NCBI GenBank assembly: GCA_013286655.1
Contig: JABDFG010000019.1
Location: forward strand, 934-36,687
Length of the DNA stretch: 35,754 bases
Source: Bacteroidota bacterium
GTDB taxonomy: Bacteria; Bacteroidota; Bacteroidia; JABDFU01
Direction of reading: 5' to 3'
Shown one piece after another: positions 7,652-16,400 of the stretch (position 1 is its first letter; each line of letters opens with the position of its first letter). The notes beneath the pieces were generated by a model, which ran no database searches, was not told where the DNA came from, and saw only the letters and a list, made by a program, of their open reading frames with translations. The position numbers and the translations under genes were made by a program.

Positions 7652-8956
7652 TCATTTTCTAACAATTTCCGCGCCAATTTTATTCAGCCGTTTATCTATG
7701 TTCTGATACCCACGATCAATTTGCTCAATATTATGGATTACACTTTTACCTTCGGCGGAAAGTGCGGCAATCAGCAGGGAAACGCCCGCCCGGATATCGG
7801 GAGAAGTCATAGAAATACCCCGGAGATTATGCTGGCGGTTAAGCCCGATCACTGTTGCCCGGTGAGGGTCGCACAGTATAATCTGCGCACCCATATCCAT
7901 GAGCTTATCCACAAAAAACAAGCGGCTTTCAAACATTTTCTGGTGAATAAGAACCGTACCTTTTGCCTGTGTGGCTGTCACTAATACGATACTCAATAGG
8001 TCAGGCGTAAAGCCAGGCCAGATAGCGTCCGCAACGGTTAAAATGGAACCATCAATAAACGTATCAATTTCATAACTTTCCTGTTTGGGAATAAAAATAT
8101 CATCGCCTCTTCGCTCCAGTTGAATGCCGAGTCTTTGAAACACGCCCGGAATAATTCCCAGGTGATCATAACCGGTTCCCTTAATCGTAATTTCGCTTTT
8201 GGTCATCGCCGCCAGACCAATAAAACTACCCACTTCGATCATGTCCGGCAATATCCGGTGAGAACAGCCCCTTAAAGAACCTACACCTTCGATGGTCACC
8301 AAATTAGATCCCACTCCCAAAATTTTGGCCCCCATTTTATTGAGCATTTTGCAAAGCTGCTGTACATAAGGTTCACAAGCAGCATTGAAAATAGTGGTTG
8401 TACCTTGCGCGAGGGTAGCAGCCATAATAATATTGGCGGTACCTGTAACGGAAGCTTCGTCCAACAGCATATAAGCTCCGTTCAGACGCTTTGCTTCTAC
8501 TTTGTAAAATTCACTTTCGGGATCATAGGTAAATTTTGCTCCAAGATTTTGAAACCCTATAAAATGTGTGTCCAGACGTCTTCTTCCGATCTTATCTCCA
8601 CCCGGTTTTGGAATAAAGCCTTTACCAAAACGGGCAAGGAGCGGCCCGACGATCATGATAGATCCTCTCAGTGCAGAACCCTTCTTTTTAAATTCCGGGG
8701 ATTCAAAAAATCCGGTATTAACATCATCCGCCTGAAACGTATATTCTTCCGGGCCTGTTTTTTCAATCTTCACATTCAAAGAGCCCAGCAGGTCGATCAG
8801 CTTGTTCACATCCACAATATCCGGGATATTGCTGATCGTGACTTTCTCAGAGGTAAGCAGTACCGCACAAAGTACCTGAAGCGCTTCATTTTTTGCGCCT
8901 TGAGGAACCAGTTCACCCCTCAGCTCATGCCCTCCGGTAATTTCAAATGAAGCCAT
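7652..8956 (-). CDS. murA: UDP-N-acetylglucosamine 1-carboxyvinyltransferase MurA (Asp at the fosfomycin-target position)
   Basis: A 434-residue MurA that transfers enolpyruvate from PEP to UDP-GlcNAc, the first committed step of peptidoglycan synthesis in the cytoplasm. It shows K22 in GAKNEAL, the UDP-GlcNAc-binding GRRRLDTH segment (about 124-131), FTPDLLS for the catalytic Asp region, and DIRAGVSLLIAAL near the C-terminus. The mobile-loop motif, PGGCxIG in most bacteria, reads PGGDKIG here. Asp121 therefore replaces the Cys that fosfomycin alkylates. The same change is naturally present in mycobacteria and chlamydiae and makes those enzymes insensitive to the drug. The gene starts two bases after the DUF4290 gene, a common neighbour in Bacteroidota. 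Confidence 0.97.
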   Translation of the reverse strand: MASFEITGGHELRGELVPQGAKNEALQVLCAVLLTSEKVTISNIPDIVDVNKLIDLLGSLNVKIEKTGPEEYTFQADDVNTGFFESPEFKKKGSALRGSIMIVGPLLARFGKGFIPKPGGDKIGRRRLDTHFIGFQNLGAKFTYDPESEFYKVEAKRLNGAYMLLDEASVTGTANIIMAATLAQGTTTIFNAACEPYVQQLCKMLNKMGAKILGVGSNLVTIEGVGSLRGCSHRILPDMIEVGSFIGLAAMTKSEITIKGTGYDHLGIIPGVFQRLGIQLERRGDDIFIPKQESYEIDTFIDGSILTVADAIWPGFTPDLLSIVLVTATQAKGTVLIHQKMFESRLFFVDKLMDMGAQIILCDPHRATVIGLNRQHNLRGISMTSPDIRAGVSLLIAALSAEGKSVIHNIEQIDRGYQNIDKRLNKIGAEIVRK

Positions 8957-8958
8957 GC

Positions 8959-9660
8959 TTATCGATCTCCTTTATAGGGATTATTACGCTTGAATTTGCC
9001 CCCGTGTTTGTTATCGTGGCGATGTCCTCCCTTACCATGTTTCCCACTTCCGCTTCCGCCCCCATTGTTATTGTTATTATTATCACCGAACTTTTTGGTT
9101 CGGTTCCGGGCCAGAATATCGTTGGTATGACTTAATTTGGAAGCATCCTGCAATTTAAGTTCTCCGTCCGATAATTCCTCCAGGTGTTTTAAGATCACCT
9201 CATCATTCACCGAATCCCGGTTCCAGGTAAGGTAGGAACGTTTTAGCAGATTGGCAATCACTTCAATAAGGTACGTTTTTTCTTCACCTTCAGGATATTC
9301 ACGGGCTTTGGCAATAATGCCTTCCAGCACCTTCCCATAAGGTTTGTACTTAATTTTTCCGGAAGGATAACTGATCCGGTCAGGTTTGGTAATGAAGGTT
9401 TCCCGCGTCGGCAGTGGATAAGGAGAATCCACATCCAGCTTAAAATCAGAAATGATAAAAATATGATCCCACAGTTTATGTTTAAAATCGGTTACATCCC
9501 GCAAATGAGGGTTCAGCTGCCCCATCACAGCAATGATCGCCTGAGCCACTTTATTACGTTCATCACGGTCCTTGACCGAAATCGCAAATTCAACCATGCG
9601 CTGAATATTACGGCCGTATTCCGGAAGCACCAAATGGGGAAGACCCGAATTGTAGTCCAT
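8959..9660 (-). CDS. DUF4290 family protein with low-complexity basic tail
   Basis: A 233-residue protein. Residues 1-190 match the Bacteroidota family DUF4290 (opening MDYNSGLPHLVLPEYGRNIQ, then VEFAISVKDRDERN and DVTDFKHKLWDH). No signal peptide or membrane helix is seen, so it is probably cytoplasmic. From about 192 the tail is low-complexity: a run of six Asn, then Gly/Ser and repeated Gly-His-Lys-rich pieces ending NNPYKGDR. This looks disordered and basic, perhaps nucleic-acid or ribosome binding (inference). It is the first gene of the operon with murA. That pairing is widespread, but I know of no proven function. Confidence 0.88.
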   Translation of the reverse strand: MDYNSGLPHLVLPEYGRNIQRMVEFAISVKDRDERNKVAQAIIAVMGQLNPHLRDVTDFKHKLWDHIFIISDFKLDVDSPYPLPTRETFITKPDRISYPSGKIKYKPYGKVLEGIIAKAREYPEGEEKTYLIEVIANLLKRSYLTWNRDSVNDEVILKHLEELSDGELKLQDASKLSHTNDILARNRTKKFGDNNNNNNGGGSGSGKHGKGGHRHDNKHGGKFKRNNPYKGDR

Positions 9661-9770
9661 TGAAGAAAGGTCGTTCTTGACTATTTTAGTTGGTGTTGTT
9701 TTAATAGCTTTAGGTATTAGTTAAAAAATGAATTGAGGTTTTATTGAAATCTGGCAGTAAACACTAGGAG

Positions 9771-9778
9771 CAAATATA
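9771..9778 (-). promoter_or_regulatory. candidate -7 element for the DUF4290-murA operon
   Basis: The minus strand reads TATATTTG, an exact match to TAnnTTTG, 111 bases upstream of the DUF4290 start. No good -33 element lies 19 bases further upstream, so the call is weak. It faces away from the etf promoter in the shared 212-base intergenic region. Confidence 0.35.
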
Positions 9779-9800
9779 AAGATTTTTCTGTTTCCTGCCC

Positions 9801-9831
9801 TTTTTTAATCCATTTGTAATGGTTAAATTTG
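9801..9831 (+). promoter_or_regulatory. candidate Bacteroidota promoter of the etfB-folA operon
   Basis: TAAATTTG at 9824-9831 matches the -7 consensus TAnnTTTG exactly. Nineteen bases upstream, TTTT (9801-9804) matches three of four bases of the -33 element TTTG. The etfB ATG is 41 bases downstream. Confidence 0.5.
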
Positions 9832-9872
9832 TCATCCTTTAATTTTAACCTGATAATCCACAGTCCCTCTAT

Positions 9873-10607
9873 ATGAAATTTTTAGTCTGTATCAGCCAGG
9901 TTCCTGACACCACTACGAAAATAACTTTTATCGAAGGAAAAGCGCTGAACGCAGCCGGAGTCCAGTTCATTATCAATCCTTATGACGAAATTGCGTTAAC
10001 CAGAGCCCTCGAACTGAAAGAAGCACTTGGAGGTACGGTTACCGTTATTCACGTGGGAACGGTCGGTACAGAACCAACCATCCGTAAGGCGCTTGCGATA
10101 GGAGCCGATGAGGCCATCCGTATCAATGCCGAACCGGAAGATGCTTTTTTTGTTGCTTCCCAGATCGCGGAAGTAGTAAAGAAAAATCCATTTGATGTTA
10201 TTTTGACTGGGCGGGAATCGATCGATTACAATAGTGGACAAGTAGCCGGGATGCTTGCAGAAATGTTGGATCTGCCTTCCGTTTGTGTTGTTACTAAAAT
10301 TGATATCAGTGGAACAGAGGTCACACTTGAACGTGAAATAGATGGAGGTAAAGAAGTCGTTTCTTGTTCGCTTCCCTTTGTTGCGAGTGCTCAAAAAGGA
10401 CTGTCGGAACCACGTATTCCAAATATGCGGGGGATTATGTCAGCCCGTACAAAACCCTTACAGATCACGGAACCTTCTTCAGGTACTAAACTGACGGCTT
10501 CCGTTAGCTATGCAATGCCACCCGCCAAACAAGCCTGTAAAATGGTAGCGGCGGATAAGATGAACGAGTTAGTTGAGTTATTACATCAAGAAGCAAAAGT
10601 AATTTAA
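9873..10607 (+). CDS. etfB: electron transfer flavoprotein, beta subunit
   Basis: A 244-residue EtfB (FixA). It opens MKFLVCISQVPDTTTKI and continues with the canonical INPYDEIALTRALELKE segment, the AMP/adenine-nucleotide loop region and the ETF-beta signature region from about residue 116 (ILTGRESIDYNSGQVAGMLA). The C-terminal recognition arm wraps the alpha subunit. With EtfA it forms a heterodimer carrying FAD and AMP, which takes electrons from acyl-CoA dehydrogenases and passes them to ETF-quinone oxidoreductase. Length and motifs are normal. It is the first gene of a tightly spaced plus-strand operon; etfA follows after 3 bases. Confidence 0.96.
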   Translation: MKFLVCISQVPDTTTKITFIEGKALNAAGVQFIINPYDEIALTRALELKEALGGTVTVIHVGTVGTEPTIRKALAIGADEAIRINAEPEDAFFVASQIAEVVKKNPFDVILTGRESIDYNSGQVAGMLAEMLDLPSVCVVTKIDISGTEVTLEREIDGGKEVVSCSLPFVASAQKGLSEPRIPNMRGIMSARTKPLQITEPSSGTKLTASVSYAMPPAKQACKMVAADKMNELVELLHQEAKVI

Positions 10608-10610
10608 AGT

Positions 10611-11588
10611 ATGTCCGTAATCGTATTCGCCGAAAACTGGGATGGAAAATTCAAAAAATCAACGTTTGAAGCCGTTTCCTATGCCAATGAAATAGCCAAA
10701 CAACTTTCGACCAGCACCACCGCCCTTGTCATTGGGAATGTAAGTGAGGAAGACATGAAAAGTCTGGGTAAGTATGGTGCAGGCAAAGTGCTGAATGTAA
10801 AGAATGATAGACTCAACACGCTTGCTGCCCAGGCTTATGGAAACATTGTGGCAGAAGCAGCTCAGAAAGAAGTGGCCACGGTCATCGTCATATCGAATAC
10901 TTATACCGGAAAAAATATTGCCGGTCGCATTGCAGCCCGCCTGAAAGCGGGCTTAGTAGCTGGAGCAACCGCTCTACCCTCTGCTACTGCCCCTTTCACC
11001 GTCCGAAAAAAATGTTTTTCCGGAAAAGGTCTGACCGATGTGGTCATCACATCCGACCAGAAAGTACTTGCTTTGACACCAAATGCATTTCGTGTGATCA
11101 GCGGCGAAGGTACTGCTTCCCTGGAAGCATTTGTTCCTGCACTAAAGGACAGCGACCTTAAGACTTCCGTTAAGGAAGTTAAAAAAACTTCGGGCAAAAT
11201 TGCGCTGACAGAGGCAGAGCTGGTTGTATCTGCGGGACGCGGTTTAAAAGGTCCGGAGAACTGGGGTATGATCGAAGAACTGGCCAACCTGTTAGGAGCT
11301 GCTACCGCGTGCTCTAAACCGGTAGCGGACATTGGCTGGAGACCGCACCACGAACATGTGGGACAGACAGGAATTACCATCGGACCAAATTTATACATTG
11401 CCATCGGAATCTCAGGCGCCATACAGCATCTGGCAGGTGTGAGTTCCTCCAAGGTTATCGTAGTGATCAATTCTGATCCGGAGGCACCTTTCTTTAAGGC
11501 TGCTGATTATGGTGTCGTCGGAGATGCCTTCGAAGTCGTTCCAAGACTTATCGAAGCAGTAAAAACATTTAAAACCAGCCACCACTGA
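10611..11588 (+). CDS. etfA: electron transfer flavoprotein, alpha subunit
   Basis: A 325-residue EtfA (FixB). The N-terminal domain (about 1-190) opens MSVIVFAENWDGKFKKSTFE. The C-terminal FAD-binding domain has SAGRGLKGPENW, the GWRPHHEHVGQTG loop, the IGISGAIQHLAGV motif and INSDPEAPFFKAADYGVVGD, all hallmark segments. The usual RPVVDAGW stretch reads KPVADIGW. It pairs with EtfB, encoded just upstream, in fatty-acid and amino-acid oxidation. Its TGA stop overlaps a possible CTG start for the next gene. Confidence 0.96.
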   Translation: MSVIVFAENWDGKFKKSTFEAVSYANEIAKQLSTSTTALVIGNVSEEDMKSLGKYGAGKVLNVKNDRLNTLAAQAYGNIVAEAAQKEVATVIVISNTYTGKNIAGRIAARLKAGLVAGATALPSATAPFTVRKKCFSGKGLTDVVITSDQKVLALTPNAFRVISGEGTASLEAFVPALKDSDLKTSVKEVKKTSGKIALTEAELVVSAGRGLKGPENWGMIEELANLLGAATACSKPVADIGWRPHHEHVGQTGITIGPNLYIAIGISGAIQHLAGVSSSKVIVVINSDPEAPFFKAADYGVVGDAFEVVPRLIEAVKTFKTSHH

Positions 11589-11599
11589 AAAAATTAAAA

Positions 11600-12190
11600 T
11601 TGGATATCGTTGGTTTATCTTACAGCCAGACCCAATCCGGAGCGTATGCACTTGTTCTGGGTGAAGCCAAAGGGAAACGACGCCTGCCAATCATTATCGG
11701 GGGCTTTGAGGCGCAGGCCATCGCTATTGAGCTCGAAAAAATGACTCCCAGCCGGCCCCTTACACATGATCTTTTTAAAAGTTTTTCGGAAGCCTTCAAC
11801 GTATCCGTCAAGGAAGTCATCATTTATAACCTGGTAGAAGGTATTTTCTTTGCCAAACTGATCTGCGACAATGGCGAAAAGGAGGTGGAAATTGATACCC
11901 GTACGTCGGATGCCATTGCGATCGCGGTTCGTTTTGCCTGCCCCATTTTTACGTACGAATTCATTCTTTCTTCCGCCGGCATTATTTTAGAAGATGAAAA
12001 TACAGGTTCCGGTGAAGTTGCCCCCGCTGTGGAAGAACCCTCATTAGCCGAAAAAAAGGAAGAGGAAAGCGATATCCGGAAAAAATCTACCGAAGAGCTG
12101 AAGGAACTGCTTAACAAAGCACTCGCAGAGGAACAGTATGAACGGGCCTCCCAGTTACGCGACGAATTGAACAATAGAAAAAAATCTTAA
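11600..12190 (+). CDS. bifunctional nuclease (DUF151) with C-terminal UVR motif
   Basis: A 196-residue protein. Residues 1-130 are the DUF151/bifunctional-nuclease domain ([57 protein letters not shown]). An acidic linker follows, then a UvrB/UvrC-type helical hairpin ([20 protein letters not shown]) at about 165-195. Plant and Bacteroidetes relatives have been reported to cleave DNA and RNA. The start is not ATG: TTG at 11600 is listed. CTG at 11585, overlapping the etfA stop, would add five residues (MKKLK) and match the start I recall for homologs. The gene ends in TAATG shared with thyA. Confidence 0.9.
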   Translation: MDIVGLSYSQTQSGAYALVLGEAKGKRRLPIIIGGFEAQAIAIELEKMTPSRPLTHDLFKSFSEAFNVSVKEVIIYNLVEGIFFAKLICDNGEKEVEIDTRTSDAIAIAVRFACPIFTYEFILSSAGIILEDENTGSGEVAPAVEEPSLAEKKEEESDIRKKSTEELKELLNKALAEEQYERASQLRDELNNRKKS

Positions 12191-12984
12191 TGCAGCAATA
12201 CCATGACCTGATGCGCCATGTTGTAGCACATGGCATAAAAAAAACAGATCGGACAGGGACTGGAACCATCAGCGTTTTTGGTTACCAGATGCGCTTTAAT
12301 TTACAGGACGGGTTTCCCCTCCTTACAACTAAAAAACTACATACCAAATCCATTATACATGAACTGCTTTGGTTCCTGAAAGGAGAAACCAATATCAGCT
12401 ATCTGAAAGAAAAAGGAGTAAGTATCTGGGACGAATGGGCAGACGCAAATGGAAACCTTGGTCCCGTTTACGGTTATCAGTGGAGAAGCTGGCCGACAGC
12501 CGACGGAAGACACATTGATCAGATCAGCCAGGTGATTGAACAGATAAAGAAAAATCCGGATTCCCGCCGCTTGATTGTTAGTTCCTGGAATGTCGGAGAA
12601 ATAGAAAAAATGAAACTTCCGCCCTGCCACGCCTTTTTTCAATTTTACGTAGCGGATGGAAAACTGAGTTGTCAGCTTTACCAGCGCAGCGCTGACATAT
12701 TTCTAGGCGTCCCCTTTAACATAGCATCTTATGCACTGCTAACCATGATGGTCGCCCAGGTATGCGGGCTTGCTTATGGAGACTTTGTTCATACCCTGGG
12801 AGATGCTCACTTGTATTTAAACCATCTGGAACAAACCCAATTACAATTATCCCGGGAAAAAAGATCTCTTCCAAACATGAAGATCAATCCTTCAGTGAAA
12901 AATATTTTTGATTTCACATTTGAAGATTTTTCACTGGAAAACTACGATCCGCATCCACACATTAAAGCTCCGGTTGCTATATAA
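12190..12984 (+). CDS. thyA: thymidylate synthase
   Basis: A 264-residue ThyA, the same length as the E. coli enzyme. It makes dTMP from dUMP using methylene-tetrahydrofolate. It shows the phosphate-binding DRTGTGT loop (20-26), WDEWAD (80-85), GPVYGYQWR (91-99), the catalytic Cys146 in [12 protein letters not shown], the [20 protein letters not shown] segment (about 165-184) and the C-terminal IKAPVAI. The A of its start codon is the last base of the preceding TAA, and its stop directly abuts the folA start, so translation is coupled on both sides. Its product dihydrofolate is recycled by FolA. Confidence 0.99.
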   Translation: MQQYHDLMRHVVAHGIKKTDRTGTGTISVFGYQMRFNLQDGFPLLTTKKLHTKSIIHELLWFLKGETNISYLKEKGVSIWDEWADANGNLGPVYGYQWRSWPTADGRHIDQISQVIEQIKKNPDSRRLIVSSWNVGEIEKMKLPPCHAFFQFYVADGKLSCQLYQRSADIFLGVPFNIASYALLTMMVAQVCGLAYGDFVHTLGDAHLYLNHLEQTQLQLSREKRSLPNMKINPSVKNIFDFTFEDFSLENYDPHPHIKAPVAI

Positions 12985-13485
12985 ATGCTAATTTCTTCCA
13001 TAGCCGCCGTTGCAGAAAACAATGTGATCGGCAAAGACAACCAATTAATCTGGCGTCTTCCTGCCGACATGAAATATTTTAAAGAGATCACCGAGGGTCA
13101 TTGCATTATCACCGGCCGTAAAAACTATGAATCCATTCCCGAAAAATTCAGGCCCCTCATCAACCGGACGAACATCGTTGTCACCCGGCAAAGCGATTAC
13201 GCCGCTCCCGGAGCACTCATTGCTCATTCCATTGAACAGGCCATTGAAATAGCCCAAAAAAAAGCAGAAACGGAAGTTTTCATTATTGGCGGAGCAGAAA
13301 TTTATAAGCAAACCATGTCTCTTGCCAATAAATTATACATCACCGAAGTTCATCACAGCTTTGAAGGCGATGCATACTTTCCTGTAGTCGACAGAAACAA
13401 ATGGAAAGAAATCAGCCGGCTCGATCTGCCGGCTGATGACAAACATAAATACAGTTACAGTTTTTGTATTCTGGATAGAATCTGA
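12985..13485 (+). CDS. folA: dihydrofolate reductase
   Basis: A 166-residue DHFR that reduces dihydrofolate to tetrahydrofolate with NADPH. It shows MLISSIAAVAENNVIG, the loop and active-site acid in LIWRLPADMKYFK, the NADPH-binding GRKNYESIP segment and FIIGGAEIY with the cis Gly-Gly pair. It directly abuts thyA, the usual functional pairing because thymidylate synthase oxidises folate. A perfect 10-bp GC-rich inverted repeat lies inside the last part of the gene (13411-13437). The stop is 11 bases from the stop of the convergent gene on the other strand. Confidence 0.98.
   Translation: MLISSIAAVAENNVIGKDNQLIWRLPADMKYFKEITEGHCIITGRKNYESIPEKFRPLINRTNIVVTRQSDYAAPGALIAHSIEQAIEIAQKKAETEVFIIGGAEIYKQTMSLANKLYITEVHHSFEGDAYFPVVDRNKWKEISRLDLPADDKHKYSYSFCILDRI
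13411..13437 (-). terminator. hairpin inside folA, possible terminator for the minus-strand operon
   Basis: ATCAGCCGGC (13411-13420) and GCCGGCTGAT (13428-13437) pair perfectly around a 7-base loop, within the folA codons for ISRLDLPAD. Read on the minus strand, the stem is followed by TTTCTTTCC. That is a modest U-tract about 60 bases past the stop of the convergent adhesin-like gene. Read on the plus strand there is no U-tract, so folA would not be terminated by it. Confidence 0.5.
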
Positions 13486-13496
13486 GTAACGCAATT

Positions 13497-16400
13497 CTAT
13501 TTTAATAATGTCACATTCCCCTTTCCGGAAATTTTCTGCCCGTTCGATAACGTAGCTGTCAGATAATATACGAAAACAGCCGGATCCATCTCTTTTCCCC
13601 TGAATGTACCATCCCAACCCGTTAACCTGTCTGTTGTTTCAAATACCAATTCCCCCCAGCGATCATACACCTGCATCCTAAATGCTGTGATACAGGCTGG
13701 AGCCCTTACATAAAGCATATCATTGTCACCATCACCATTGGGAGAAAAGGCCGTTGGTATAAATAGCTGCGAAGCCTCACAACTGACAACAGTTATTAAT
13801 ACACTATCGATTGCCGAGCAATTATTTACATCCCTTACGATCACACGATAGCTGGTCGTTTGGTTCGGATTCGCGATGGGATTGTAGATAGTGTCGTTGT
13901 TCAAAGATGCCGAAGGTGCCCATAAGTATCGGGTTCCTCCATTTGCCACTAATTGAACCGTTTGACCCTGACTAATTGTTTTCTCCGTTCCTACGATTGG
14001 TATCGGATCGGGTAACTGCAAAATACTGGCAGAGGTTGTTGCCGTGCAACCATTTACATCGGTAACCGTAATCGTATAAGTGCCCGTATCCAGGCCGGTG
14101 ACCATTAAACCCGAAGAACCGTTGCTCCACTTATAAATAGCACCTGCCAGGGTTGGGCTTAGCTTGATTAGCCCCTTCGTTTCACCTTGACAAGTGTTGG
14201 TACTTATTGCCATCAATGCCGGCTCAGGCAAAACGTTTACCCTTACGGCAGCACTTGCAAAAGGGCAACCGGCGGATAGACCTGTCACGGTGTAAGTAGT
14301 CGTGGAATCCGGATCAGCCATTACGGACGAACCGGTAGTAGCATTTAAACCTGCAGGGGGAGTCCAACTATAACTGCTTGCCCCACTTGCATTAAGAATG
14401 ACAGAGGTTCCCGCACAAGTAGCCATATCCGGACTTAGCAGGAGACTGGAACATAAAATGCTAAACTTCGCAATAATTACATTTTCATTCGTTACTCCTC
14501 CTCCGATAATGCTGTCGGCATACGTTCCTACAGGGAACCGGGTGGGATAAGTGCTTCCAATGTATGCATCTCCGGATACAAATACACTGTTGCCATCACT
14601 GGAAATATAACTTCCGTCATTTTCAGAATCATTTCCGTAAAAAGTAGCCCATTTCCGGACTCCGGCTGTCGTAAACTGCAAAATAAATACATTATTTCCT
14701 CCGCCCGGTGTTCCCAGGAAATAGCCACACCCGGAGCTTTCGGTCGGAAAGTCCGAGGAACCGGTTTGCCCACAGACCCAGACACTCGTTCCATCACTGG
14801 AAATGGAGTTGCCTGCATCTATTCCGCTTCCTCCATAATAAGTCGACCAGATCTGAGAGCTGTTAACACAACTCAACTGCAAAATGAACGCATTACTGCC
14901 TCCGCCTCCCAACAACGGTTGAGTGAAAGCACCAGCAGGAGACAAAACAGGAAAGTCTATGGATTCGGTTACTCCCGTGAGCCATGCATTTTTCCCGTCG
15001 CTCGAGATCGAATACCCCACATCAGACCCACTACCCCCATAATAACTGGCCCAGGTTCTTGTTCCGGTTACAGCAAACTCCAAAATAAAAGCATCGCCGC
15101 CACCATTTGTAACAAGATGATTATAGGCCCCGGCAAGGAACTGAACAGGAAAATTAGTTGATTGCGTATAGCCCGTTACCCATACAGTTGTCCCATCACT
15201 GTTAACGGCAGTACCATAATCCAGATCATTTCCTCCATAAAACGTGGCCCAGATCAGGACTCCTCCACTACAACTAAACTGTAAAAGAAAAGCATCACTT
15301 GTCAGTCCACTTCCCTTTGCCGGTTGATTATAGGCTCCGGCAATAGCTTGTAAGGGAAAATCGGTTGAACTTGTTTGTCCGGTCACCCATACATGAATCC
15401 CATCACTACTGATAGAATTTCCAATATCCGTCTTTTTACCCCCATAACAGGTAGCCCAGATCAAACTGTTACTGGCACAACTGAATTGTAAAACAAATGC
15501 ATTCGTGACTCCGGCCCCACCCGAAAAAACCTGATTGTAAGCACCCGGAAAAATCTGGAGTGGGAAATCGGCCGAACTAGTTGATCCGGTCACCCATACG
15601 TTTCTGCCATCGCTGCAAATAGATTGGCCGATATCAATTTGACTTCCTCCATAATAAGTTGACCAGATAAGTTGACCACAACTACTGAACTGAAGAATAA
15701 TTAAATCTACTTTCCCTACAAAACTTCCCTGGAAATAAGCTTGTCCTCCGGGAGGGCTAAGCGTTGGAAATCCATTGGAAGTGCAAGATCCGGTCACCCA
15801 TACATTCTGACCATCCGTATGAACAGAATTGATTTCATCATTGCTGCTTCCTCCGTAATAAGTTGCCCAGATCAAAGTGGGATCTATTACCAGCGTAACG
15901 CCTGGATCATACTTACCTGGTATTAATCTTATCTCATCTCCCTGTAAAACGTAGCTGGTAGTTATTCTATGCCTCTTATTATCCTGATAGCTTACAGGTG
16001 GACCTTCCTCCAGATAACCCGCAGGAGTTCTGATTTTCAAGGAACCGTCTCGTTGTAATAAAGGTTTGTCTGTCCACTTATACCGAAGCCGTATGAGAGA
16101 AGGATCAGCTCCCGGGTGCACAATAAAATCATATTTAAAGCCACCCGTATTAGTCTTGAGTCGTTGGTCGTTAGTGGTTAGTCCGGTATAATCTGGCGAT
16201 GTGCTCGTTTTACTAACTACGAAAGACTCCGTACTTGGTACTGAATAAAGCACCCAATCAATTCCAGGGTACACATTTCTGATCGTAATCTTTTCATAGC
16301 TGTGCACGTCCCTTACACCCTCCGGACATTGAGCAAGATAATAATCTGTGCGATCATCCATTTGTAATTCTTTCAGGACGTTTTCTTTTCTGATATCCGC

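Noticed and set aside
7608-7655. Upstream ATG (7655) for the TlpA-like gene
   Set aside because: It would put 16 charged residues in front of a clean signal anchor. It remains possible because of the ATGA overlap with murA, but the 7607 start explains export better.
10901-11470. Minus-strand open frame of 189 codons opposite etfA
   Set aside because: EtfA motifs are continuous across it on the plus strand. The antisense frame is a codon-bias shadow rich in Ala/Pro/Ser with no start context.
14600-15880. Regularly spaced DNA repeats as a non-coding array
   Set aside because: The period is in frame and every copy encodes the same protein repeat, so the periodicity is explained by the SBBP units.
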